A stretch of 6,399 nucleotides of DNA from assembly GCA_009700715.1 (NCBI GenBank), contig WLLM01000046.1:1-6399 (forward strand), in the 5' to 3' direction. The notes under the pieces are model-generated. The model searched no databases, was not told the DNA's origin, and was given only the letters and a program-made list of their open reading frames with translations. This stretch comes from Actinomycetota bacterium. GTDB taxonomy: Bacteria > Actinomycetota > Actinomycetes > Nanopelagicales > Nanopelagicaceae. Position 1 is the stretch's first letter. Each line of letters starts with the position of its first letter. Below are positions 1 through 5,640 of this stretch, piece after piece. The position numbers and the translations under genes are program-made.

Positions 1-95
1 AAAGCCACTACGCAAATATGGCAAAGGTTGAAATAGCTGCTTACAGCAAAGCAGTTACCGATTGGGAATTATTCCGCAACTTCGAAAGGTTCTAA
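1..95 (+). CDS. Glutamine synthetase family protein, C-terminal end only (partial)
   Basis: The reading frame that starts at base 3 gives 30 residues and ends at a TAA. The tail reads ...VTDWELFRNFERF, preceded by HYANMAKVEIAAY. An ending of the type 'VTDWE...(Y/F)FER' is typical of actinobacterial glutamine-synthetase-like ligases (the GlnA3/GlnA4/PuuA-like group), which join an amine to the gamma-carboxyl of glutamate using ATP. The 5' part, with all the catalytic motifs, lies outside the window, so true glutamine synthetase (GlnA) and gamma-glutamyl-amine ligases cannot be separated by motif. The context, with an aldehyde dehydrogenase starting three bases after the stop and a class I amidotransferase-like hydrolase nearby, favours the amine-ligase group. 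The last codons also hold the ribosome binding site of the next gene, which suggests translational coupling. The family call is fairly sure; the substrate is not known. Confidence 0.7.
   Translation, partial: SHYANMAKVEIAAYSKAVTDWELFRNFERF
84..89 (+). promoter_or_regulatory. Ribosome binding site for the aldehyde dehydrogenase, inside the upstream gene
   Basis: The purine run GAAAGG lies nine bases before the GTG at 99 and is made of the antepenultimate sense codons of the glutamine-synthetase-like gene. It supports the GTG as the true start. The next in-frame ATG is at residue 134, inside the conserved PWNFP region, so a later ATG start is not possible. The arrangement suggests translation of the two genes is coupled. 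Confidence 0.55.
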
Positions 96-98
96 AAC

Positions 99-1466
99 GT
101 GTCCACCACCTTTGATGTAATCAACCCTGCCACCGAAAAGTTAGTAACTCAGTTACATGAAGCAGATATAGCTGAAACTGATGCGGTAATTGCGCGCGCA
201 GCTAAAGCTTTCTTGACTTGGAAGAACGTCTCCCCTGGCGATCGTGCGAATTTACTACGCCGCTTTTCATCTCTAGTCACCGCACACCGTGAAGAGTTGG
301 CGCAGATTGAAATCAATAACTCAGGACATATTCGCGGTAATGCTCTTTGGGAAGCAGATAACGTAGCAAATGTTCTTAACTATTACGCAGGCGCCCCGGA
401 AAGACTTTTCGGTAAGCAGATTCCAGTTGCCGGCGGTGTAGATATAACCTTTAAAGAGCCAATCGGGGTTGTCGGAATAATTGTTCCTTGGAACTTTCCT
501 ATGCCAATTGCCAGCTGGGGATTTTCTGCAGCGCTAGCGGCTGGAAATACAGTGGTCTTAAAGCCAGCAGAGCTCACTCCCCTAACCGCGATCAGACTCG
601 CCGAGTTGGCGCTAGAAGCAGGAATTCCCGAAGGTGTTTTCAATGTAATCGTTGGAAAGGGAAGCGTTGTTGGAAATCGTTTTGTAACTAACCCAACTGT
701 GCGCAAGATTTCATTTACTGGTTCTACTGCAGTCGGAAAATCGATTATGGCTGGCTGTGCAGATCAAGTTAAGCGCGTTACCTTAGAACTTGGTGGCAAG
801 AGCGCAAATGTAATCTTCGCCGATTCTGATATTGATCGCGCCGCAGCGGCTGCACCTGGTGCAGTTTTCGATAACTCTGGACAAGATTGTTGTGCCCGTT
901 CACGTATCTTGGTTCAAAAGAGCGCCTTCGATCGCTTTATGGAAGGTTTTGAAAAGAGTGTAAAAGCTTTCCGCGTAGAAGATCCGAATCTCGACTCTTC
1001 ACAGATGGGTCCACTTATCTCTAAGAAACAGTTAGAAACTGTGCAATCTTTCTTGGGTGATAAGGATGACACCGTTGCATTTACTGGTTCTGCTCCTAGC
1101 GGTGCCGGATACTGGATGCCGCCAACTGTTCTAATGCCAAAGAACGTTAACTCTCGTACCTGGCAAGAAGAAATCTTTGGACCAGTTGTATCAGTCCTAA
1201 CATTTGAAGATGAGGCCGATGCGATTGCCTTAGCAAATGCTTCGGAGTACGGATTATCAGGATCGATCTGGACAAACGACTTGGGCAGAGCGATGCGTGT
1301 ATCCCGCGCAATTGAGAGTGGAAACCTTTCAGTTAACTCTCACTCTTCAGTTCGTTTCTGGACGCCATTTGGTGGCTTTAAACAATCAGGGCTCGGTAGA
1401 GCTCTTGGACCAGATGCCCTAGATGCTTACACAGAAACTAAGAACGTTTACTTCGCTACTGAGTGA
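99..1466 (+). CDS. NAD(P)-dependent aldehyde dehydrogenase (ALDH superfamily)
   Basis: This enzyme oxidises an aldehyde to a carboxylic acid with NAD(P)+ in the cytoplasm. All key ALDH elements are visible in the 455 residues: PWNFP with the oxyanion Asn132, VVLKPAE with cofactor-binding Lys155, FTGST at 206-210, LELGGKS with the general base Glu230, GQDCC with the nucleophile Cys264, and EEIFGPV with Glu358 that holds the nicotinamide ribose. The protein is a little shorter than the usual 475-500 residues; the N-terminus begins directly at the conserved 'NPAT' strand. The start is GTG, three bases after the stop of the glutamine-synthetase-like gene and in the same frame, so the two are one transcription unit. 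Its stop lies one base from the stop of the convergent alcohol dehydrogenase. By context it probably oxidises a gamma-glutamylated aminoaldehyde (PuuC-like role, or gamma-glutamyl-aminoacetaldehyde if the substrate is ethanolamine). The family is certain; the substrate is inferred. Confidence 0.93.
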   Translation: MSTTFDVINPATEKLVTQLHEADIAETDAVIARAAKAFLTWKNVSPGDRANLLRRFSSLVTAHREELAQIEINNSGHIRGNALWEADNVANVLNYYAGAPERLFGKQIPVAGGVDITFKEPIGVVGIIVPWNFPMPIASWGFSAALAAGNTVVLKPAELTPLTAIRLAELALEAGIPEGVFNVIVGKGSVVGNRFVTNPTVRKISFTGSTAVGKSIMAGCADQVKRVTLELGGKSANVIFADSDIDRAAAAAPGAVFDNSGQDCCARSRILVQKSAFDRFMEGFEKSVKAFRVEDPNLDSSQMGPLISKKQLETVQSFLGDKDDTVAFTGSAPSGAGYWMPPTVLMPKNVNSRTWQEEIFGPVVSVLTFEDEADAIALANASEYGLSGSIWTNDLGRAMRVSRAIESGNLSVNSHSSVRFWTPFGGFKQSGLGRALGPDALDAYTETKNVYFATE

Positions 1467-1470
1467 GTTA
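1464..1470. other. Tail-to-tail gene junction with one base between stop codons
   Basis: The TGA of the aldehyde dehydrogenase (1464-1466) and the TAA of the alcohol dehydrogenase (1470-1468, minus strand) are separated only by base 1467. There is no room for an intergenic terminator, and I see no GC-rich hairpin followed by a T run on either side. Transcripts from the two strands are therefore expected to run into each other's 3' coding region. Confidence 0.9.
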
Positions 1471-2646
1471 AGCGGTACGCGTTTCTAGATTTAGCGCTGA
1501 TGTAAAGGCTGCAAATACTTCGTCACGAGTCCAAGGACGTGGTGCTTGGGTGATGAAGTAATCAGCCATCGTGTTATCTGTAAGGAGATCAAGGTCATCG
1601 GCGGTTACACCGATACTTGATAAGACTGGGAATTGTAGGTCGGCAAGAATTTTGCGAACGGCGCCAACTGCTCTTGATCCATCGCGAGTTCCATCCTGGG
1701 CAACGCCCATCGCATCTGCAACACGCTCCATTTTTTCAGGAACAACCTTTGCTTCGCGAGTAAGCGTCTCAACAAGTACCAAACCAATTGTTAAGCCGTG
1801 CGGAACGTGCTTTAAACCACCGATAGCTTGGCCGAGTGAGTGCTCCGCAGTGCAATCTGAAATATTCATAGTTAATCCAGCCATCATGCTTCCAGCAGAC
1901 ATGGCAGAACGAGCCTCCTTATCGTTGCCATCTTTAAATGCCGCAACTAATGAACCGGACATCATGCGCACTGCTTCATAACCGATCGCATCACCAATTG
2001 GAGTCGAACATTTAGCAATGATTCCGGCGATCGCTTGGGCCAGCGCATCAATGCCGGTATTGGCGGTCATAGTTGGCGGCATGCTGTAAGTAAGCACCGG
2101 ATCAACTAGCGCAACCTGTGCACGAAGATTTCCATTTGCGATACCTGTCTTAAGACCTGCATCCGGATCTGAAATCACTGATCCGCCAGATACTTCTGAT
2201 CCAGTACCGGCAGATGTTGGCATTGCGATAAGAGATACAGATGGAACTGGATAGGTTGGTGCTTGCGCCTGGAATTCGCGGAATGTGCAATTCAATTGGG
2301 CACATAGGCGAGCTGCCTTTGCAGTGTCGATTACAGATCCCCCGCCAAGTGCAACAACGACCTCTGCACCAGATGCCTTAAGTGCATTTGTTGCATCATC
2401 GACCATGGCGATAGTTGGTTCGCCAGCTGGCTTTTCAAATACTGTAACTGTCAGGTGCGAGATCGTCACCAAGCGATCGATAATCGATTTGGCTGCGGGA
2501 TTGAACTTCTCAATGCCGGCATCAACCATCAAGAAGACTTTCTTCGCGCCTAGTTCATCGATAACTACAGGAAGTGATACCGCCACCCCTTCACCGAATC
2601 TGACCTTTACCGGTAGATGGTTATTGAAGGCTTCGATATTGTTCAT
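1468..2646 (-). CDS. Iron-type (group III) alcohol dehydrogenase with altered metal-site residues
   Basis: The protein has 392 residues, the normal length for the Fe-ADH family, cytoplasmic NAD(P)-dependent enzymes that interconvert alcohols and aldehydes. The N-terminal half has the cofactor motif GGGSVID (101-107) and PTSAGTGSE (143-151). The C-terminal helical half has the metal-site segment TGIDALAQAI and the segment EHSLGQAIGG...VPHG. By alignment with E. coli FucO, Asp200, His269 and His283 keep three of the four metal ligands, but the fourth (FucO His200) is Gln204, and the conserved His of the HxxxH pair (FucO His267) is Gln273. The ATG start is backed by GGGAG four bases upstream. 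The gene lies 27 bases after the hydrolase gene and is co-oriented with it. In the proposed route it would oxidise a gamma-glutamylated amino alcohol to the aldehyde used by the convergent ALDH. A reductase role, or a related fold member such as a maleylacetate-reductase-like enzyme, is also possible. Confidence 0.88.
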   Translation of the reverse strand: MNNIEAFNNHLPVKVRFGEGVAVSLPVVIDELGAKKVFLMVDAGIEKFNPAAKSIIDRLVTISHLTVTVFEKPAGEPTIAMVDDATNALKASGAEVVVALGGGSVIDTAKAARLCAQLNCTFREFQAQAPTYPVPSVSLIAMPTSAGTGSEVSGGSVISDPDAGLKTGIANGNLRAQVALVDPVLTYSMPPTMTANTGIDALAQAIAGIIAKCSTPIGDAIGYEAVRMMSGSLVAAFKDGNDKEARSAMSAGSMMAGLTMNISDCTAEHSLGQAIGGLKHVPHGLTIGLVLVETLTREAKVVPEKMERVADAMGVAQDGTRDGSRAVGAVRKILADLQFPVLSSIGVTADDLDLLTDNTMADYFITQAPRPWTRDEVFAAFTSALNLETRTA

Positions 2647-2650
2647 TTCG

Positions 2651-2655
2651 CTCCC
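2651..2655 (-). promoter_or_regulatory. Ribosome binding site for the alcohol dehydrogenase
   Basis: On the minus strand GGGAG lies four bases before the ATG at 2646. It is the clearest Shine-Dalgarno site on this strand of the window and fixes the start. Between it and the preceding stop lies an AT-rich stretch with a T7 run (2673-2667) but no GC stem, so read-through from the hydrolase gene is expected. Confidence 0.6.
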
Positions 2656-2673
2656 AGGTTTTTATCAAAAAAA

Positions 2674-3405
2674 TTAATTAAAGGTTTTTACTTCTGATGA
2701 GGCTATCTTAGATAGAAATCTATCTACAAGTTCGTAGCCTCGCTTATTAGTTTCAGGTTCGAGCTGCGCAGTCTGTGCTCTTAACTCTTCTACGACAACG
2801 CCTTCAGATTCGACCTCCACGCACCCGCCGTCCATGGCGAGCCAGAGATCCAAGACCCGTGGATCGATCTCAGGGTGAAATTGCAGACCCAAAGTTCTTC
2901 CATAAGTGAATGCCTGTGATGCGATATCTGTGCGAGCAATTTCTTTCGCCCCTGAAGGAAGTTGCCAACGATCCCAGTGATATTGAAACCATGGACCAAT
3001 CTCGATTAGTGAAGTGTCATCGCTATTGATTTCATACCATCCGAGTTCAGCCTTAGGCGCACGAGCTACAGAACCGCCAAGAACTCGCGCCATTAGCTGG
3101 CCACCAAAACAAATTCCGAGAATTGGAATACCGGCATTATGTGCTTGCAAAACCAATTTCATTTCTGGAATTAGCCAGTTACCGATTCGATCATCTTCCC
3201 AAGCGCCCCACGGCGCTCCCATAATGACCAGTACATCGAATTCGAGAAGGTCTGGCCATTCGACGGTGACATTGGGAGTTAAGTAATTAGCTTCATCGAC
3301 AATGAGGAAACGATTTATTTCATATCCGTGTTCTGCAAAGCGTTGCGAAATCGGACCAGCTTCTGAGGCATGATCGTGTTCAATAAAAAGTACGCGCTTA
3401 GACAT
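2674..3405 (-). CDS. Class I glutamine amidotransferase-like hydrolase (GMP-synthase-like domain, probable gamma-glutamyl hydrolase)
   Basis: The 243-residue protein is a stand-alone class I glutamine amidotransferase domain. The nucleophile elbow GICFGGQ carries Cys99, and the LQFHPE segment carries His177 and Glu179, so the catalytic triad is complete. An oxyanion-loop candidate, IMGAPWGAWED, is at 61-71. The segment FQYHWDRWQLPSGA is typical of free-standing GuaA-like hydrolases, not of synthase-coupled subunits, and no synthetase domain is attached. Relatives such as PuuD and IpuF split gamma-glutamyl amides in amine breakdown. Next to a glutamine-synthetase-like ligase, an ALDH and an Fe-ADH, release of glutamate from the oxidised gamma-glutamyl intermediate is the likely job. 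About 45 residues after the core form a Glu-rich helical tail. No Shine-Dalgarno sequence precedes the ATG; a promoter-like TAGAAT ends six bases before it, suggesting leaderless transcription. The hydrolase family is certain, the substrate inferred. Confidence 0.88.
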   Translation of the reverse strand: MSKRVLFIEHDHASEAGPISQRFAEHGYEINRFLIVDEANYLTPNVTVEWPDLLEFDVLVIMGAPWGAWEDDRIGNWLIPEMKLVLQAHNAGIPILGICFGGQLMARVLGGSVARAPKAELGWYEINSDDTSLIEIGPWFQYHWDRWQLPSGAKEIARTDIASQAFTYGRTLGLQFHPEIDPRVLDLWLAMDGGCVEVESEGVVVEELRAQTAQLEPETNKRGYELVDRFLSKIASSEVKTFN

Positions 3406-3411
3406 GGAGAG

Positions 3412-3441
3412 ATTCTACAGAACGCTACTTTTGGATGCGAA
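3412..3441 (-). promoter_or_regulatory. Probable leaderless promoter of the hydrolase-alcohol dehydrogenase pair
   Basis: On the minus strand, TTCGCA (3441-3436, four of six matches to TTGACA) is followed after 18 bases by TAGAAT (3417-3412, five of six matches to TATAAT). Six bases then lead to the ATG at 3405. This geometry places the transcript start at or next to the A of the ATG, and no ribosome binding site is present in CTCTCC before it. The -35 element lies within the end of the desaturase gene. This is a visual match only; no start site has been mapped. Confidence 0.5.
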
Positions 3442-4393
3442 TTGGATTTTGACCACGTGCGATTAAGCGCTCAAAGTGAACTTCTCGCTTATCGTTAAAT
3501 GTCGCCGCTTCTTGCGCAGACTTATTCATGAAGGCAACTAGTTCATCTCGTGCGACGAGGCCATCTCCTGATAAATCATTACGTTCAAAGACATTCCAGG
3601 CTCGTAGAACCGGTGAAACAACATCATCTAGATGCTGTTGCAAATCGTAAATTCCAGCAAGCGCGATCTGAACTGCCTTGCGGCCAAAGCCCGGCATATT
3701 CGCACCTGGCATGTCGAAGTTAGTTACAACGTCTGTAATGGCGCGCATCGCTGCATTTGGTTCCATATCGAGCGCCGCTGAGAGAGTATTGCGATAGAAG
3801 AGCATATGAAGATTCTCATCAAGTGCCACGCGCTGCATCATTCCTTCAGCGATTGGATCATCAGAAATTTTTCCAGTATTGCGATGTGATATGCGGGTAG
3901 CCAATTCCTGGAAAGAAACGTAGGCGATCGTATGCAACATATCGTTTTCATACGGCGTTTGATAGCCGAGAGACATATGCGCCATTCGTAGATCTTCAAG
4001 TTCATATGGATCTACGCCACGAGTTGCCATTAAATAATCGCGAATAACAATTGAGTGACGAGCTTCTTCAGCAGTCCAACGTTCGATCCAATTTCCCCAT
4101 GCGCCATCGCGACCCATCGAAAGCGCGATTTCGGTGTGATAGCTAGGCAAGTTATCTTCAGTAAGTAAATTTAAAATTAGCGAATCTTGTGCGACCGGCG
4201 TCAGGCGAGAATCCTTCGCTTCCCAAGCATCTCCATTTAAAGGTCCTGCGTAATCGCGACCTTCAGACCAAGGGACATACTCGTGTGGGTACCAATTCTT
4301 TTGAACAGATAGGTGGCGTTCGAGCTCAACTGCAACAACTGGTTCAAGATCGCGGATAAGGCGTGATTGGATCTTGGCTGACTCTTCGCTCAT
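3425..4393 (-). CDS. Soluble diiron acyl-ACP desaturase (DesA/fatty acid desaturase type 2 family)
   Basis: The 322-residue protein has the full diiron ligand set of the plant-type stearoyl-ACP desaturase family: Glu79 in TEDNLPSYH, Glu110 and His113 in EEARH, Glu163 in FQE, and Glu193 and His196 in DENLH. It is soluble, with no membrane segments, and the N-terminal HEYVPWSEGRD is characteristic of actinobacterial members. The enzyme inserts a cis double bond into an acyl chain carried on acyl carrier protein, using O2 and reduced ferredoxin, and so shapes membrane fluidity. Mycobacterial DesA1/DesA2 are relatives, but a mycolate role is not implied here. The gene sits 37 bases after trmD and 19 before the hydrolase gene. 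A promoter-like TAGCGT ends six bases before the ATG and there is no Shine-Dalgarno site, so it is probably transcribed on its own as a leaderless message. A metabolic link to its neighbours is not evident. Confidence 0.92.
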   Translation of the reverse strand: MSEESAKIQSRLIRDLEPVVAVELERHLSVQKNWYPHEYVPWSEGRDYAGPLNGDAWEAKDSRLTPVAQDSLILNLLTEDNLPSYHTEIALSMGRDGAWGNWIERWTAEEARHSIVIRDYLMATRGVDPYELEDLRMAHMSLGYQTPYENDMLHTIAYVSFQELATRISHRNTGKISDDPIAEGMMQRVALDENLHMLFYRNTLSAALDMEPNAAMRAITDVVTNFDMPGANMPGFGRKAVQIALAGIYDLQQHLDDVVSPVLRAWNVFERNDLSGDGLVARDELVAFMNKSAQEAATFNDKREVHFERLIARGQNPIRIQK

Positions 4394-4399
4394 AGGTGA

Positions 4400-4429
4400 A
4401 CGCTATGGCACTTGTTCGGTTACTGACTA
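4400..4429 (-). promoter_or_regulatory. Probable leaderless promoter of the desaturase gene
   Basis: On the minus strand, TAGTCA (4429-4424, four of six matches to TTGACA) is followed after 18 bases by TAGCGT (4405-4400, which fits the TAnnnT pattern). Six bases then lead to the ATG at 4393. The bases before the ATG, TCACCT, cannot pair with the 16S rRNA tail. The geometry is identical to the promoter in front of the hydrolase gene, which strengthens both calls, but the -10 box is weak. Confidence 0.4.
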
Positions 4430-4430
4430 G

Positions 4431-5114
4431 TTATAAATTCTTTTTTGCGCGCTCAATTGCCTGTAATTCGCGCCACTTCGCGATTTCGGCATGATTTCCA
4501 CTCAATAAGACCTCAGGTACTTGAAGTCCACGCCATTCTTGCGGTTTCGTGAAGTTTGGATATTCCAAATACCCTTCAGAATTATGTGACTCTTCGGCCA
4601 GGGATTCTGGATTTCCTAGTACACCTGGAATTAATCTTGTGATCGCCTCAATCATTACAAGAGAAGCTACTTCTCCCCCACCAAGAACGTAGTCACCAAT
4701 TGAGACTTCATGCACTCGTACGTTTTTGGAGGAGTACTCAGTTGATTCGTAATGTTGACGCACTCGATCGTCGATTCCTTCATAACGCCCGCAAGCAAAG
4801 ATGAGATGCTTTGAATTTGCAAAGCTCTGCGCCATCTCTTGGTTAAATCGTTTTCCGGCAGGAGTCAGAATAATTAAATCGGTATCAGCAACCATCAGTG
4901 GATCCAGCACGCGGCCCCAGACTTCAGGCAACATCACCATGCCTGCTCCGCCGCCGTAAGGAGTGTCATCGACTGTGTTGTGGTTATCTTCTGTTACTGC
5001 GCGTAGGTCGTGAACCTGAATATCAACTAAGCCTTTGCTTTGCGCTTTTCCCAATAGAGAGAGTTGAGCAGGTGCAAAGTATTCAGGGAAGATGGTTACA
5101 GCATCAATTTTCAT
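4431..5114 (-). CDS. trmD: tRNA (guanine-N1-)-methyltransferase TrmD
   Basis: TrmD uses S-adenosylmethionine to methylate N1 of G37 in tRNAs, which prevents +1 frameshifting. It is a cytoplasmic SPOUT-knot dimer. Motifs in order are [12 protein letters not shown] (49-60), TPAGKRFNQ (84-92), [10 protein letters not shown] (108-117), [11 protein letters not shown] (138-148), PGVLG (163-167) and [15 protein letters not shown] (194-208). Arg160 matches the catalytic Arg154 of E. coli TrmD, but the residue matching the catalytic Asp169 is Glu175 (EESH where EDSx is usual). At 227 residues it is short: it stops at [10 protein letters not shown], before the usual Arg-rich RRPxLL segment. The start ATG overlaps the rimM stop as ATGA, and AGGTG lies seven bases upstream. 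It is the fourth gene of the rpsP-khpA-rimM-trmD unit. Identity is sure. Confidence 0.97.
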   Translation of the reverse strand: MKIDAVTIFPEYFAPAQLSLLGKAQSKGLVDIQVHDLRAVTEDNHNTVDDTPYGGGAGMVMLPEVWGRVLDPLMVADTDLIILTPAGKRFNQEMAQSFANSKHLIFACGRYEGIDDRVRQHYESTEYSSKNVRVHEVSIGDYVLGGGEVASLVMIEAITRLIPGVLGNPESLAEESHNSEGYLEYPNFTKPQEWRGLQVPEVLLSGNHAEIAKWRELQAIERAKKNL

Positions 5115-5620
5115 TTAGCCACACCTGCTTCATAATCTTCGGGCGGAATAACGGTCATTTTCTTAGCCTTGATATCAACTACAGGAACTAGCTGATGCAC
5201 GAATGGAATCAGAACTTCTCCACTTTCGGTTTTAATACTCAAAACATCCTGTCCCGGCAGATTTAACACCTCGATGACTTCACCGAATAAATCGCCATCC
5301 ACGAGATAAGCCTGACAGCCAATTAACTGCAGTACGTGATAATCATCTTCATCTAGCCCGGGCGCATCGATATCAACATCTGCATACAGAAGTTGGTTGC
5401 GATATTTCTCGATTGCATTGCGGTCAGCAACGCCAACAAATCCAAGCAACAAGATTCCGTTGTGTACACGTGCAGAAGCCACGGTTAAATTCCCGTGGCT
5501 TTCTGTCTCAAGTATTGCCCCGATGGCAAAACGTTCTGCTGCATCATCGGTACGTACTTCAATTGTGGCCTCGCCCAAGATTCCGTGGGCGCGACCGATG
5601 CGCCCTACATTAAGGCGCAT
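5111..5620 (-). CDS. rimM: 16S rRNA processing / ribosome maturation factor RimM
   Basis: RimM helps mature the head of the 30S subunit by binding ribosomal protein uS19. The 169 residues show the usual two domains: an N-terminal RimM barrel beginning [15 protein letters not shown], an acidic linker near 83-93, and a C-terminal PRC-barrel from [13 protein letters not shown] through [17 protein letters not shown] to [13 protein letters not shown]. The length is normal for the family. The start is well placed because only two residues precede the conserved first strand, but there is no Shine-Dalgarno site in the 18-base gap after khpA, so translation is probably coupled to the upstream gene. 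Its TGA overlaps the trmD ATG by four bases. The codons for residues 40-49 form a perfect 9-bp inverted repeat (listed separately). Confidence 0.96.
   Translation of the reverse strand: MRLNVGRIGRAHGILGEATIEVRTDDAAERFAIGAILETESHGNLTVASARVHNGILLLGFVGVADRNAIEKYRNQLLYADVDIDAPGLDEDDYHVLQLIGCQAYLVDGDLFGEVIEVLNLPGQDVLSIKTESGEVLIPFVHQLVPVVDIKAKKMTVIPPEDYEAGVAK
5122..5126 (-). promoter_or_regulatory. Ribosome binding site for trmD
   Basis: AGGTG on the minus strand lies seven bases before the trmD ATG, within the last codons of rimM. Together with the ATGA stop/start overlap it points to coupled translation of rimM and trmD. Confidence 0.5.
5476..5501. repeat. Perfect 9-bp inverted repeat (hairpin) inside rimM
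   Basis: The arms AAGCCACGG (5476-5484) and CCGTGGCTT (5493-5501) are perfect reverse complements around an 8-base AT-rich loop, with six G-C pairs in the stem. In the rimM message it forms over the codons for residues 40-49 ([10 protein letters not shown]). It is not followed by a T run on either strand, so it is not an intrinsic terminator. It may be a structure in the mRNA, a protein-binding palindrome, or chance. Confidence 0.75.
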
Positions 5621-5626
5621 CAGATA

Positions 5627-5640
5627 AAAGCTTTCGCTTT
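5627..5640 (-). repeat. Small GAAA-tetraloop hairpin between khpA and rimM
   Basis: In the message the stem AAAGC/GCTTT closes a GAAA (GNRA-type) loop. It begins within the khpA stop codon and ends seven bases before the rimM ATG. The stem is only five pairs, with two G-C pairs, and is not followed by a long U run. A small role in coupling or processing is possible, but chance is a fair explanation. Confidence 0.35.

Noticed and set aside
383..706. 107-codon open frame on the minus strand within the aldehyde dehydrogenase
   Set aside because: It is antisense to the conserved cofactor-binding core of the ALDH, with no recognisable domain.
2027..2034. GCGATCGC, identical to the cyanobacterial HIP1 motif
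   Set aside because: I noted only one copy, and all gene content points to an actinobacterium. It is one of several CGATCG words.
2285..2677. 130-codon open frame on the plus strand opposite the alcohol dehydrogenase
   Set aside because: It is low-complexity Ser/Thr/Ala-rich translation antisense to a clear Fe-ADH, with no family motif. The same holds for the plus-strand frames at 1571-1981, 3014-3286 and 5397-5627.
2661..2681. T7 run and AT-rich palindrome after the hydrolase stop as a terminator
   Set aside because: There is no GC-rich stem before the T run, only AT pairing. The next gene, 27 bases away, has a good ribosome binding site, so read-through in one operon is more likely.
3202..3217. 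Hairpin AGCGCC-CCAC-GGCGCT inside the hydrolase gene
   Set aside because: The stem is only six pairs within conserved coding sequence (APWGAW region), which is expected by chance in a window of this size, and it has no T run.
3542..3577. EF-hand-like calcium loop in the desaturase C-terminus (DLSGDGLVARDE, residues 273-284)
   Set aside because: It fits the loop pattern at positions 1, 3, 5, 6, 8 and 12, but the same place in ordinary acyl-ACP desaturases reads like LSxEGxxARDEL, so it is a family segment that resembles an EF-hand. There is no second EF-hand to pair with.
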